Of a stretch of DNA of 64,000 nucleotides, positions 24,694 to 33,740 are shown in pieces. Under the pieces are notes generated by a model. That model was not told the origin of the DNA, searched no databases, and saw nothing but the letters and a program-made list of their open reading frames with translations. The DNA lies in assembly GCF_000284375.1 (NCBI RefSeq), contig NC_017249.1, positions 3,140,001 through 3,204,000 on the forward strand. Direction: 5' to 3'. Position 1 is the first letter of the stretch. Each line of letters opens with the position of its first letter. Both the position numbers and the translations under genes were made by a program. Source of the stretch: Bradyrhizobium japonicum USDA 6. Lineage in GTDB: Bacteria; Pseudomonadota; Alphaproteobacteria; Rhizobiales; Xanthobacteraceae.

Positions 24694-25992
24694 GTGTCAC
24701 AAGCTACCTTCCTGAACCGGCAGGCGCTTCATCTGCGTCCCGATCCCGCGCGAGTTATCGTGCGGCCATTCAAGCCGGCGACTGAACCGCGCGATCTCAA
24801 CCCCACCGACAAGATGCGCGCAAATCATATCGTCGAGCGAGTTCTCGCACTCGATCAGGAAGCCGTTGCCGCTCAGCTCGCGGACGTCCTGGACAATTTC
24901 AAGGGGCGGCATCGCAACCTGTTGGAAAGATTCGAGGCCCGCGCGGACGAAATGGAGGACGCTTTCGCGACGCATGGCGTCTTCTCAAAGAAGCAGCGCC
25001 AGCTGGTCGGCGCCTATTTCCTCAATGAGTATTCATTCGAAGCCTCTGCCTTGTTCAATCCGAGCATCGTGGCGCACCCCGATCAATCGGGAGCGCCGAA
25101 GGGCGGCGTGCGCTTCATCCTCAGTCTCCGTGCCATAGGCGAAGGGCATGTATCGTCACTGACGTTTCGAACCGGGACCATTGCGGCTGACGGCAGTCTG
25201 GCTGTTGATCCGACGGCTCGGCTCGCGTCGATTCCGAGGATTTGCCATCGCATATCGGGGCCGGACGGCGAGCGTGTCGAGCTGATTTTCAAGCCCGAAG
25301 AAGACCTGACCGAGCGCGTCATCTTTCCCGTCACAGAATCCCAATCGAACGGCATAGAGGACGCGCGCTTTGTCGAATTCAGCGACGGCGATCGAAAGAC
25401 GTATTACGCGACCTATACCGCTTACAGCGGTCGAGCCATCCGCTCCGAATTAATCGAGACCAGTGATTTCACGTCGTTTCGACTGGCGCCCCTACGAGGG
25501 GCTGCGGCTCGGAACAAGGGCATGGCACTGTTCCCGCGCAAGATCGGCGGCCAGTATGCCATGATCGCGAGGCAGGACAATGAGAACCTGTATCTAATCT
25601 ATTCAGACGACCTCCACACGTGGGATGGCGGTCAAGCCATTTTGAAACCGCAGTTTCCCTGGGAGTTCGTCCAGATCGGCAATTGCGGGTCGCCGATCGA
25701 ACTCGATGAGGGTTGGCTGCTGCTGACGCACGGTGTCGGCCCGGTCCGCAAATACTCGATCGGTGCGGCGCTGCTCGACAAGCACGACCCATCCAAGGTG
25801 CTGGCACGTTCGCGCGAGCCGCTATTGCGGCCTGAACCATCCGAGCGTGAAGGATACGTCCCTAACGTCGTTTATACGTGCGGCGGGATGCGGCACAATA
25901 ACCAGATCATCCTGCCATATGCCGTGTCCGACACATTCTCAAATTTCGCAACGATCGAGATTTCCGAGCTCATAAACGCGATGAAATGCTAG
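24694..25992 (+). CDS. GH130-family mannoside phosphorylase/hydrolase
   Basis: About 432 residues. A GTG at 24694 with GAGGA five bases upstream is preferred; a TTG at 24658 overlapping the previous stop is the alternative. A helical N-terminal region (residues ~1-110) precedes a five-bladed beta-propeller typical of GH130: SFEASALFNPSIV, GIEDARFVEF, NKGMALFPRKIGG, LIYSDDLHTWDG, NCGSPIELDEGWLLLTHGVG, EREGYVPNVVYTCG. The family phosphorolyses or hydrolyses beta-mannosides, releasing mannose-1-P or mannose. Together with ManA and the glycosyltransferase it suggests turnover of a mannose-containing oligosaccharide; direction and substrate unknown. Confidence 0.9.
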   Translation: MSQATFLNRQALHLRPDPARVIVRPFKPATEPRDLNPTDKMRANHIVERVLALDQEAVAAQLADVLDNFKGRHRNLLERFEARADEMEDAFATHGVFSKKQRQLVGAYFLNEYSFEASALFNPSIVAHPDQSGAPKGGVRFILSLRAIGEGHVSSLTFRTGTIAADGSLAVDPTARLASIPRICHRISGPDGERVELIFKPEEDLTERVIFPVTESQSNGIEDARFVEFSDGDRKTYYATYTAYSGRAIRSELIETSDFTSFRLAPLRGAAARNKGMALFPRKIGGQYAMIARQDNENLYLIYSDDLHTWDGGQAILKPQFPWEFVQIGNCGSPIELDEGWLLLTHGVGPVRKYSIGAALLDKHDPSKVLARSREPLLRPEPSEREGYVPNVVYTCGGMRHNNQIILPYAVSDTFSNFATIEISELINAMKC

Positions 25993-26052
25993 GGCGCGGC
26001 CAGCTGATCTCAGGAGCATACATCCAGTTCAATAGCTGCTTTTGTTCCCGAG

Positions 26053-26346
26053 CTACTCCTGCGCCTTGACGCCAGGCCGCACGCTTATCCTTGCGAGCTC
26101 GCGACGCTCGTCCTCTGTCAGCTGCCAATCCTCGCACTGGCTGCAAAGCTGCGCGAAAACGTCGTGTAATTGGCTTCGGGCTACCCTGACGATCTCGGTA
26201 TCGTCGAATTCGCAAGACTTCAGGAAAATTGGCAAGGTAAAACTGGTCTGACGGCTTTCGAACTGAAACGTCAGGCGAATGTCCTCGCCACGTTCATTCG
26301 GCAGAATCACCTCGATGCGTGCGATCGTAATCTCGAACATATTCAT
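26053..26346 (-). CDS. Conserved hypothetical protein, about 97 aa
   Basis: Begins MNMFEITIARIEVILPNERG, then FQFESRQTSFTLPIFLKS and a helical C-terminus (ARSQLHDVFAQLCSQCEDW). AAGGAG lies seven bases before the ATG at 26346. A decayed relative is visible at 28360-28478, so the family was once duplicated. Soluble alpha/beta protein; no known domain. The next 390 bases upstream (26347-26736) hold no gene. Confidence 0.65.
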   Translation of the reverse strand: MNMFEITIARIEVILPNERGEDIRLTFQFESRQTSFTLPIFLKSCEFDDTEIVRVARSQLHDVFAQLCSQCEDWQLTEDERRELARISVRPGVKAQE

Positions 26347-26736
26347 GCGCATCTCCTTGTCGCCCACCTTTCCAAGTTGGTCTCGCCCGGGAGCGAAGCG
26401 TTCTGGCTGCTCTCCGGCATGCGCGAGCCGGCGCGGTCAATTGGAATTGCGGCTTGAAACTGTTGTGCTTCGTGCTGCGGTTGCTGTGGCATGGTGGGCA
26501 ACGCCTTGGCGTCGTCCACGGGAAGCGGCATATCCGCAGCGTCCCGGGCTGGCCTTTCGGGCGGATTGCCGGGTTAGGCGCAGGCGCTGGCCGCAGAGGT
26601 CGAGCGGATGGGCATTGTGCGAGGCCGCCCCATGCAGTCTCCCGGAAGTGCCGGCCACTCCGGAGGGCGGACCTGATCTCTGTCTTCCAGGCTCCGCGTT
26701 GCGCCGGACGCTACTGTGCGAAGGTCTCAAGGTTCC

Positions 26737-27738
26737 TCACCTTGCCAGGCGATCTTTGCTCATGATCAGCGTAACGACCAGCCCCTCTTCCGACCAGTCG
26801 AATGCGATGGAGCCACCGAGTTGGGCCGCCATGCTCCGCTGCACCAATTTGCTTCCAAAGCCATCGAGCCTTGCGGGAGCCTTAAGAGGCGGGCCGCCCC
26901 GCTCGGTCCAGGTCACGACGACTTCGTCGCCATGGGCATTGCACGACACGTCCAAGGTGCCGCTTGCCAGCGATAGCGAACCGTATTTCGCCGAGTTCGT
27001 TGCCAGTTCGTGCAGCACAAGAGCGAGCGTTGTACTCGACATCTCGCCGACATTCATCTTCGGCACCGAAACGCGAATGCGGACGCTCGCCTCTCTTTCG
27101 TCGTAAGGCGCGAGCAAGATGGAGACGAGGTCACCAAGAAGCGCTCGTTCGCTCTTCCTTCCCGGTATGGGGCGAATGAGATCCTGTGCACGTCCCAAGG
27201 CCATCAGCCGATTTGTTAGCTCGTGGGCCATGTCTTCTTTGGTTGCGGCCGAACGCGATGTAAATTGAGTAAGCGCGGTCGCGATAGTCAGAAGGTTCTT
27301 CACGCGATGGCTCATCTCACCGGCAAGCAACTCGTTCGCTTCTTCGGCTTGCTTGCGTTGGGTAACATCGAGGAAGATGCCAAACATGGTTCGATCGGCG
27401 ATGTCCGCATCGTCGCCTTGCCCGCGCGCGGAGATCCAACGGATGTCGCCGTCGAACAAGATGCGAAAGTCAATCTCGTAAGCGCCTACTATTGCGCGAG
27501 TAGCGGCAAACGCAGACCTGACTCGTTCCAGATCAGCAGGATGGATGTTCCTGGACAAGATCTCGAATGTGATGTGTTTTTCACTCTTCGGAACGTCCCA
27601 CAGGTCGTAGGCGCGTTCGTCCATCGTAATAGCGTCCGTATCCACGTTCCAGGCCCACAAGGCCACGCCGGCGGCGTCGGTCGCAGCACGCAAGTGCTTT
27701 TCATTCCAAACCGGCATCGATATCTTATCGGACGACAT
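26737..27738 (-). CDS. PAS-domain HWE-family sensor histidine kinase
   Basis: About 333 residues; ATG starts at 27753 and 27738 are both possible. A PAS domain (residues ~15-130: AAGVALWAWNVDTDAITMDE; GIFLDVTQRKQAEE) is followed by an HWE/HisKA_2 core: EMSHRVKNLLTIATALTQF with the phospho-accepting His, then LVLHELATNSAKYGSLS, VVTWTERGGPP and GFGSKLVQRS. No membrane segment. In alphaproteobacteria such kinases often feed PhyR and the EcfG stress sigma factor, which fits the EcfG promoters around it, but no phyR, nepR or ecfG is in the window. Confidence 0.9.
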   Translation of the reverse strand: MSSDKISMPVWNEKHLRAATDAAGVALWAWNVDTDAITMDERAYDLWDVPKSEKHITFEILSRNIHPADLERVRSAFAATRAIVGAYEIDFRILFDGDIRWISARGQGDDADIADRTMFGIFLDVTQRKQAEEANELLAGEMSHRVKNLLTIATALTQFTSRSAATKEDMAHELTNRLMALGRAQDLIRPIPGRKSERALLGDLVSILLAPYDEREASVRIRVSVPKMNVGEMSSTTLALVLHELATNSAKYGSLSLASGTLDVSCNAHGDEVVVTWTERGGPPLKAPARLDGFGSKLVQRSMAAQLGGSIAFDWSEEGLVVTLIMSKDRLAR

Positions 27739-27919
27739 CCGCTTTGCTTCCATCTTGTACACTTGTACACCGATAACGGCTGAGGGGCGCGGTGGTGCCA
27801 GGCAGCGCATGTGAGCGGAAGAACGAGGCTTGGCGGAATCAATTTCCGTGATCGGCCCGCGCCGGCCGGCCTGCGCACTCCGACATACGCGCCGCGAGCG
27901 GATAGGAATGAGCCTTGCC

Positions 27920-28069
27920 TTAGTCGGCGTCCGTGATCCTGCCCTTGCCTTTGCATGACTGGCATTTCGCTGGGTAGATCTTTCGGCCCGGTTCCACCGG
28001 CTGCATCGTCGGAGCGAAGCCCGTTCCGCTGCATCCAGGGCAGGTATGCTCTTTGATCTTTAGCGTCAT
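27920..28069 (-). CDS. Small DnaJ-like zinc-finger protein, 49 aa
   Basis: Two CxxCxGxG motifs, CPGCSGTGF and CQSCKGKGR, flank a short linker: the arrangement of a single DnaJ-type zinc-binding module on its own. GAAAGG precedes the ATG at 28069. Too short to be a co-chaperone by itself; may bind unfolded protein or nucleic acid. One copy of the 18-bp palindrome lies 226 bases upstream. Cytosolic. Confidence 0.7.
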   Translation of the reverse strand: MTLKIKEHTCPGCSGTGFAPTMQPVEPGRKIYPAKCQSCKGKGRITDAD

Positions 28070-28294
28070 ATCGACCTTTCAGGTTCCGCGGATCTGCGGC
28101 CAACAATTTCATTACAGATCGCGCGCTTCCATGATCGATCACGCTTCAGCGGTCCGTCCTGCTTCTCGCGCTCCTGCGCCAAGCCAAACAAGAGCGGCCC
28201 GAGTTCGGCACTGGTCGAGATCTCGGGCCGCCCGAACGGCGCGGGGGCGGCCCGCGACGCCCGGCGTCATCCGATCACATCCAGCTCGCGGTCG

Positions 28295-28312
28295 CTGTGC
28301 AATTTTGCTCAC
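28295..28312. promoter_or_regulatory. 18-bp palindromic site, copy 4 (degenerate)
   Basis: CTGTGCAATTTTGCTCAC, two changes from the best site. It lies between the DnaJ-like gene and the Crp-like gene 2 and overlaps the edge of a decayed reading frame. The rest of 28070-28723 holds only the pseudogene fragment below. Confidence 0.4.
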
Positions 28313-28359
28313 TCTTCGACGCGCCACTTGTTGGTCCCCACCTGCTCACGCGCCCTGAT

Positions 28360-28478
28360 GCCGGGCACGCGAGGTAAGACCGGTCTGAGGTGCCTTCGAA
28401 TTGAAACGTCGGCCGACCGTCCTCGCCGTGTTCGTTCGGCGGAATCGTCTCGATGCGTGATCTGTATGCTGAATGCAT
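28360..28478 (-). pseudogene. Decayed copy of the 26053 family
   Basis: The minus-strand frame reads SRIETIPPNEHGEDGRPTFQ, matching ARIEVILPNERGEDIRLTFQ of the gene at 26053. Similarity stops soon after FEG, and the frame ends without the C-terminal half. Too short and diverged to be functional. Confidence 0.6.
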
Positions 28479-28723
28479 TCAGCGCATCACCTTGCTTGAT
28501 CGACCTTGAAGCGACTTCCCTCGGCTTGATCTCGATCTCGATCGCGCTCGGCAGCGATGCTGCCGCGATCATACCAAATGACAACCATACTGGATCGCGA
28601 TCAGCATCGCAGCGATCCGGCGAGAGGGCGAATGCCAAAGACCGGCGAGGGGGCCGACGTGCCCGACCTCCAAATGGCGATGCCACGCATCTGCAGTCGA
28701 TCAATCGACCGGTCGCGCGCCGG

Positions 28724-29305
28724 TCAGTCCTTCCGGCCCAGCTCCGACTTCTCAATCAGAACGGCGTTCAGGAGCGAGCTATGGACCTCGATTTTTCCAT
28801 TGTAGCTGATGAAGCCAAGCCTGCGGAATTTATTCATGAAGAAACTAACCCGCGATCGGGTCGCGCCGATCATTTCGGCAAGTGTTTCCTGGCTGATCTT
28901 GACCCCAATAGGCTGCGGGCTGGTTTCCTTGCCGAAATTCGCGAGCAGAAGCAACAGCCGCGCCAGACGTTTTTCGCTGGAGTTGAATAGTTGGTCGATC
29001 AGATCTTCTTCAATTCGGCTATTGCGCGTGAGCAGGTACGCCATGAACAATTGGGAGAACTTGGGCCTGCCTTCGAGCGCTGAAATCATTGCCAGTTTCG
29101 ATATTCTAGTGATGATGCTGTCTTCCATTGCCGTAGTCGTCGCGATACGCAATGGCTGGCCGTTGAGACAACCTTCACCAAAGAATTGTCCCGGCTCCAA
29201 CATCCCGACGACGGCTTCCTTGCCCTGGTCGGAAACGACCGTGAGCTTGATCTTTCCTTTTTGAATGTAGAAAACCGCGTCCGCGACATCTCCCTGCACG
29301 AACAC
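28724..29305 (-). CDS. Crp/Fnr-family transcriptional regulator, copy 2 (start codon unclear)
   Basis: About 75-80% identical by eye to the regulator at 11837: sensor barrel FVQGDVADAVFYIQKGKIKL, dimer helix IEEDLIDQLFNSSEKRLARL, winged helix ETLAEMIGATRSRVSFFMNKF. The only standard start in frame is a GTG at 29305, which cuts the first ~31 residues. Coding similarity continues upstream in the same frame to about 29398 (AKPAKDKFDPKTFLAKVGAG), but the GTG of copy 1 is replaced by TCG. Either an internal start gives a short protein, an indel hides an ATG at 29415, or the gene is decaying. The recognition helix ATRSRVSFF again lacks the standard Glu. Confidence 0.75.
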   Translation of the reverse strand: MFVQGDVADAVFYIQKGKIKLTVVSDQGKEAVVGMLEPGQFFGEGCLNGQPLRIATTTAMEDSIITRISKLAMISALEGRPKFSQLFMAYLLTRNSRIEEDLIDQLFNSSEKRLARLLLLLANFGKETSPQPIGVKISQETLAEMIGATRSRVSFFMNKFRRLGFISYNGKIEVHSSLLNAVLIEKSELGRKD

Positions 29306-29583
29306 GTTCTGACCCTTGCCAAGCTTTGAGATCGATTTTCCTGCCCCAACCTTGGCGAGGAAGGTCTTGGGATCAAACTTGTCCTTCGCGGGCTTGGCCG
29401 AATGGACGCTCTCATTCCCTAGGTGTAGTGCCCCGTAATATTAGCAGAATGTCCGATTCGTGGAAGGCGCAGCGCGGGAGAGCGGGAACGGAAATCACAT
29501 CAGGGAATTCCGGCCCGCAAGGGGGGGCCAGGTATGGACATCCCGAAATACTGCGCAGATCGCGCCCTGCGCAGGTTCGCCGG
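29306..29583. other. Upstream end of Crp-like copy 2 and intergenic DNA
   Basis: 29306-29398 still encodes the N-terminus seen in copy 1. From there to 29583 no gene, EcfG box or palindrome is evident. Confidence 0.4.
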
Positions 29584-29967
29584 CTATCCGCGTTGCTCCA
29601 CCGCTTTTTCGCGGCCGAGCGATTCGGCACAAGCCCGTGCAACGGCCGAGTTTGGCTCGGTGCTTCCCGGCATCGTGGCCCAACCTCCCTTTTCGACGAA
29701 CTTGCCTTGTTCCGATACATAGGTCGCCTTCTTCATTTCGGTCAGGTTCGCCGAGGCATCAGCGGTCTGTCGAAACTTTTCAACGCAGATGGGTGTGAGA
29801 GCTGCGACGACGGCCGTCGCAGCGCGGCTTGCAGCGAGGGTCTCTGCGGACCCACCGGTCACCCAGCCGCCCCAGCTGAAGCCAACGATCGCCAGGGCCA
29901 TCGCCCCAGCCACAGCACCCCACAGAACGGAGCGCGCGGTCGCCTTTGTCTCCCGGGAGATGTCCAT
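29584..29967 (-). CDS. Hypothetical protein with one membrane segment
   Basis: 127 residues starting MDISRETKATARSVLWGAVAG. One hydrophobic helix (about 14-35), then a soluble Ala/Thr/Lys-rich region with ALTPICVEKFRQTADASANL and YVSEQGKFVEKGGWATMPGS. Uncharacterised proteins of this form are frequent in Bradyrhizobium. AAAGGCG precedes the ATG at 29967. The C-terminal part is probably periplasmic. Function unknown. Confidence 0.7.
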   Translation of the reverse strand: MDISRETKATARSVLWGAVAGAMALAIVGFSWGGWVTGGSAETLAASRAATAVVAALTPICVEKFRQTADASANLTEMKKATYVSEQGKFVEKGGWATMPGSTEPNSAVARACAESLGREKAVEQRG

Positions 29968-30190
29968 GATGTCGCCTTTGACTGAGAGGATCGAGATAGC
30001 TTGAGGAAGCCAAGCATGTCGATCGCTGGGCGGCTGTACCAAATTGCTCATTCGGCGTGTGGAGGCCCAACTCGGATGGGCACAGATGTGCCGCATGCCC
30101 CCGCCCGCGTTGTGTGCCTATTTGAACAGACAGCGCAGTCTACCCGCGCTCTATTCTTGAATTGCCTGACTTGAAATCATACTTCCGATC

Positions 30191-30217
30191 AGCCCGGCCC
30201 TCGCGGCCGGGCTTTTC
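30191..30217 (+). terminator. Strong GC hairpin with T-run
   Basis: AGCCCGGCC and GGCCGGGCT with a five-base loop, then TTTTC. Oriented for the plus strand although the adjacent genes are on the minus strand. The rest of 29968-30324 has no gene. Confidence 0.6.
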
Positions 30218-30291
30218 GTTCCGGCTCCATCGATCTGAGATCCATTCCAGGGGGTTTGCTTCGAAAGAGTTTCTCCACGTAGGTCGAAAGA

Positions 30292-30315
30292 AAAGGCCCG
30301 CCGGAGCGGGCCTTT
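30292..30315 (-). terminator. Terminator after the stress-protein gene
   Basis: AAAGGCCCGC and GCGGGCCTTT with a CGGA loop, symmetrical, so it can act in both directions. It lies ten bases past the stop of the minus-strand gene at 30325. Confidence 0.75.
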
Positions 30316-30324
30316 GAATGTTGC

Positions 30325-30945
30325 CTAGCGAAGCGCGCCACCGTATTGCTGCCGCTCCTTGCGAATCTCCTCGGCGCCGTAGGGCTTGCTGGCCGGATCG
30401 AATGATTTCCACCCGGCCTTTTGCCAGGCAGCGCTGCGGTCACGCAGGTTGATGGCCGACTCGTTCAATATTGCATCGAAGCGAGACTGGTCTGCATCGG
30501 CCACGCGTGCCGACACCAGCGTGCCGCCACGACGGACGCCCTCGGCATAGGAGTGCGCGTCCTCTTCCGAAACGCCAGCCTGCGTCAGCGCTCCGACAAT
30601 TCCGCCGGTAGCTGCACCTGCGGCTGCGCCGACCGCCGTCGCGGCCAGCCAGCCGGCTGCGACAACGGGCCCGAGGCCGGGGATCGCCAGCAGGCCGAGC
30701 CCGGCAAGAAGGCCGGCCGTGCCACCCACGCCCGCACCAATGCCGGCGCCTGTCCCGGCACCCTCGGCGCGATCGTCGACCCCATCGCCGTCGCGGTCCA
30801 CCTTCTTGTCGGTGTTGAACCAGCTGTCTGAATTGTTGGCGACGATGCTGATGTCCGAGTGCGGCACGCCTGCGGCTTCCAGGCGTCGAACAGCCTGCTG
30901 GGCATCATTGTGGTTGTCGTAAAGACGAGAAATTGTAACGGTCAT
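30325..30945 (-). CDS. General stress protein (YflT-like domain plus glycine-rich membrane region)
   Basis: 206 residues. The N-terminus (TISRLYDNHNDAQQAVRRLE; GVPHSDISIVANN) is the YflT/GSP17M-type domain. A charged linker (DKKVDRDGDGVDD) is followed by a Gly/Ala-rich hydrophobic region (residues ~65-125) that could span or lie on the membrane, and a tail with EEDAHSYAEGVRRGGTLVSA. AAGGAAG lies before the ATG. The secreted 105-aa gene lies 25 bases upstream on the same strand, so they are likely one transcript ending at the hairpin 30292-30315. Confidence 0.8.
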   Translation of the reverse strand: MTVTISRLYDNHNDAQQAVRRLEAAGVPHSDISIVANNSDSWFNTDKKVDRDGDGVDDRAEGAGTGAGIGAGVGGTAGLLAGLGLLAIPGLGPVVAAGWLAATAVGAAAGAATGGIVGALTQAGVSEEDAHSYAEGVRRGGTLVSARVADADQSRFDAILNESAINLRDRSAAWQKAGWKSFDPASKPYGAEEIRKERQQYGGALR

Positions 30946-30970
30946 GCTGAGCCTTCCTTACTTCGCGCTA

Positions 30971-31288
30971 TTACTTGGCGCTATTGACGTTGCCCTGAAA
31001 ATCGACGCTGACCGCAGCGACTGAGCCGCTCTTGCTCGCCTTGCCGCGCCAGACACCATTGTCGTCCTTCTTCAACTCGGTGACGTTGGTGTAGCCGGCA
31101 TCCTCGATCTTCGACTTGGCTTGTCCTTCGGTGAAACTGTTACGACCGGCGACGGGAGCGTTGGAGTTGTTTTGACCGGGGCTATTGACGGCGCTGTTGT
31201 TCGGCCCCGACTGCGCGGGCGGATTTTGCGCCGAAGCCGTGGTGGCCGCCAATAATCCAATGCAAATGAGCAGAAGTGAACGTTTCAT
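30971..31288 (-). CDS. Secreted small protein, PepSY-like
   Basis: 105 residues with a signal peptide (LLLICIGLLAATTASAQ), a Asn/Pro/Ser/Gly-rich linker, and a compact domain (NSFTEGQAKSKIEDAGYTNV; GVWRGKASKSGSVAAVSVDF) resembling the PepSY/YpeB-type fold. Expected in the periplasm. Likely co-transcribed with the stress protein downstream. The region 31289-31516 upstream has no exact EcfG box. Confidence 0.75.
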   Translation of the reverse strand: MKRSLLLICIGLLAATTASAQNPPAQSGPNNSAVNSPGQNNSNAPVAGRNSFTEGQAKSKIEDAGYTNVTELKKDDNGVWRGKASKSGSVAAVSVDFQGNVNSAK

Positions 31289-31516
31289 AGTTTTCTCCAG
31301 TGTTCAGGTGGGAGCCCAATCTCTCGTCGCCGCGTTAGTTCCTCGCGCCGCAGCGTAAGTGGAGTTCCGCGGCGGCTAGGTAGCGCTTCAGTTGCCGGGA
31401 ACGCGGTCGCGTATCGCGCCGGAGGTTGCGACGACTCGTCAACTGACGCTTGAGGAACTTAGCCGGACGCGCGGGATTGCCTCCCACAATCCCCCCCCAC
31501 ATCGCGGAGATGGACC

Positions 31517-32022
31517 ATGGCGAAAATGAAGAAGCTCGAAGACCTGTTTCACGACACTCTCAAGGACGTCTATTTCGCCGAGAAGAATTTCTCGCGACCC
31601 TGCCGAAAATGATGAAGGCTGCGCAGCATGCCGACCTCAAGGCCGCTTTCGAGAAACACCTTGGCGAGACCGAAGGTCAGATCGAGCGCCTAGAGCAGGT
31701 GTTCGCCGAAATCGACAAGAAGCCCCAGGGCAAGACCTGTGATGCCATCGTGGGTATCGCGAAGGAAGGGCAGGAGATCATGGACGAGTACGAGGGCATG
31801 CCCGCTCACGATGCCGGGTTGCTCGCCGCTGCGCAGGCCGTCGAACACTACGAGATGAGCCGCTACGGCACGCTTCGTACCTGGGCCGAGGAACTCGGTT
31901 ACACCAAGTCGGTCAAGTTGCTCCAGCAGACCCTCGACCAGGAACGTGCGACTGACGCCGCGCTGACCAAGCTTGCGAAAGCCGTCATCAACCTGGACGC
32001 TGAGCAAGACGAAGCAGCGTGA
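31517..32022 (+). CDS. DUF892/YciF-type ferritin-like protein (frameshifted)
   Basis: About 168 residues after repair. The ATG at 31517 gives MAKMKKLEDLFHDTLKDVYF, the standard N-terminus of the family. The frame slips near 31585-31592 (AEKN|LATLPKMMKAA), where one base is missing. The rest is intact: FEKHLGETEGQIERLEQVF, AQAVEHYEMSRYGTLRTWAE, LLQQTLDQERATDAALTKLA, with the Glu/His residues of a four-helix di-iron bundle. Stress-induced in other bacteria; iron or oxidative role inferred from family. Downstream 32023-32167 is empty. Confidence 0.8.
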
Positions 32023-32167
32023 GTGAGCGGGGCGCGGCCCGACCGAATGCGGCGGCGTCCGTTATCTCAACATGTCGGCTGCAGGCTCGCTCCACTTCGT
32101 TCGGCACGCTTTCACCGCTGCCGAACGAAGACGTCCCTCATTTTAGGGGCGTATGACGATTCGCGCA

Positions 32168-33493
32168 TTAGTGCGCCATCGCGATCTCACCCGACAAATG
32201 CTCGCGCCTTGCATCAATCCGCAACATCACGACAACGATCGCGCCCGCCAGCGCGCACCCCGCCAGCAGGAGAAGGCCGGCGGTAAAGTTGCCGGTCAGA
32301 TCCTTCAGATAGCCCATCGCGTAGGGACCGGCGAAACCCGAAAGATTTCCGAGCGAGTTGATCGCGGCAATGCCGGCGGCGGCCGATGCGCCCGTCAGGA
32401 AACTCGCCGGCAGCGGCCAGAACATCGGGGGTACCGCGGAGACGCCGATCTGTGCAAAACAAAGCAGCGCCATGACGACGACGGCGTTTGAGACGAACCC
32501 TGCCAATCCGATTCCAATCGCGGCCATGAGCAGTGCCACCGCGACGTGACCCTTTCGTTCCATGGTCCGATCCGAATGACGACCGAGCAGCACCATGCCC
32601 ACGGCGCCGAAGACAAAGGGCAGCGCCGCAAGCAATCCGGTCTGGGTATCGCTGACGCCAAACCCCTTGATGATGGTCGGCAGGAAGAACGCCACTCCGT
32701 AGCTTGCGGCATTCAGGCAGAAATACACCAACGCGCACATGAGAATGCGCGGATCCGTGAGCGCCTGCCCCAGGGACAGGTGCTCGACCTTTTCCTTGTT
32801 CAGCTTCTCGGTCGCCTGCACGTTCTCCAGCCACGCAATTTCATCCCGTTGCAGCCAACGCGCCTGGCGCGGCAAATCGGTCAGGTAGATCAGGACGCCG
32901 ATGCCCACCAGAACCGATGGCAGCGCCTCGAGAATGAACAGCCACTGCCAGCCGTCCAGTCCCCAGCCGGTCAGGCCTAGCAGCATCCCGGAGATTGGCG
33001 ATCCGATGATGGATGATATCGGGATCGCCAGCATGAACAGGCTGATGACCCTGGCGCGGTAAACCGCCGGGAACCACAGGGTCAAATAGAAGATGATGCC
33101 CGGAAAGAAGCCTGCCTCGCAGGCGCCGAGCAGCAGACGGAGCGAGTAGAAGACGCCCGTCGTCGGAATTCCGGTCGCCGCCGATATCGATGGGATGAAC
33201 GCGAAGGCCGCCGAGACGATCCCCCACGTGATCATGATGCGGGCGATCCACACGCGCGCGCCGACCTTCTCCAGAAAGATGTTGGACGGTACTTCAAACA
33301 GAAAATAACCGACGAAGAACAGGCCTGCGCCCAATCCAAAGGCTGCTTCACTCAAGCCGAGCGCCTCGTTCATGTGCAGCTTGGCAAAGCTGACATTGAC
33401 CCGGTCGAGATAAGCCACGAAGTAACACAGGATCAGGAACGGAATGAGCCGCCACATCACCTTGCCGATGACACGTTTCTCGACGTCTTGCAT
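32168..33493 (-). CDS. MFS transporter, anion:cation symporter type
   Basis: 441 residues with 12 predicted membrane helices in two halves and a central loop (ARWLQRDEIAWLENVQATEK). Signatures of the ACS family: CYFVAYLDRVNVSFAKLHM in helix 1 and ACEAGFFPGIIFYLTLWFP in helix 4. Such carriers import organic anions such as tartrate, galactarate or phthalate derivatives with protons. Substrate not determinable. A single gene with a palindrome copy 173 bases upstream (33666-33683). It separates the mid-window genes from block B. Confidence 0.9.
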   Translation of the reverse strand: MQDVEKRVIGKVMWRLIPFLILCYFVAYLDRVNVSFAKLHMNEALGLSEAAFGLGAGLFFVGYFLFEVPSNIFLEKVGARVWIARIMITWGIVSAAFAFIPSISAATGIPTTGVFYSLRLLLGACEAGFFPGIIFYLTLWFPAVYRARVISLFMLAIPISSIIGSPISGMLLGLTGWGLDGWQWLFILEALPSVLVGIGVLIYLTDLPRQARWLQRDEIAWLENVQATEKLNKEKVEHLSLGQALTDPRILMCALVYFCLNAASYGVAFFLPTIIKGFGVSDTQTGLLAALPFVFGAVGMVLLGRHSDRTMERKGHVAVALLMAAIGIGLAGFVSNAVVVMALLCFAQIGVSAVPPMFWPLPASFLTGASAAAGIAAINSLGNLSGFAGPYAMGYLKDLTGNFTAGLLLLAGCALAGAIVVVMLRIDARREHLSGEIAMAH

Positions 33494-33665
33494 GGCGCAG
33501 CCTCTCGCTTGGTAGTTTGAGCTCCATGTCCCATTAAGCGGTAGCGTCGCCAGCCGACAGGACTGGCACGCCTCGTGGCGTCGATCTGGCGAACAAACGC
33601 TTCGATCATTCGCGCCGCCTCACTCCGCACGGCAAAGATAGTGTGAAACGATCGTCAGTCTGAGT

Positions 33666-33683
33666 CTGAGCAAAATTGATCAC
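33666..33683. promoter_or_regulatory. 18-bp palindromic site, copy 5
   Basis: CTGAGCAAAATTGATCAC, two bases off the best palindrome. Located in the 247-base gap between the MFS gene and the tiny block B gene, possibly upstream control of the MFS gene. Confidence 0.45.
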
Positions 33684-33740
33684 AGCATCTGTTCCTGTCG
33701 GCGCAGCAACGCAGCCAGCTGGCGGTCTCATCGACCACTG

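Noticed and set aside
30468..30485. TTCAATATTGCATCG resembling the 18-bp palindrome
   Set aside because: Inside a conserved coding region (FDAILNESA) and matches only one half-site.
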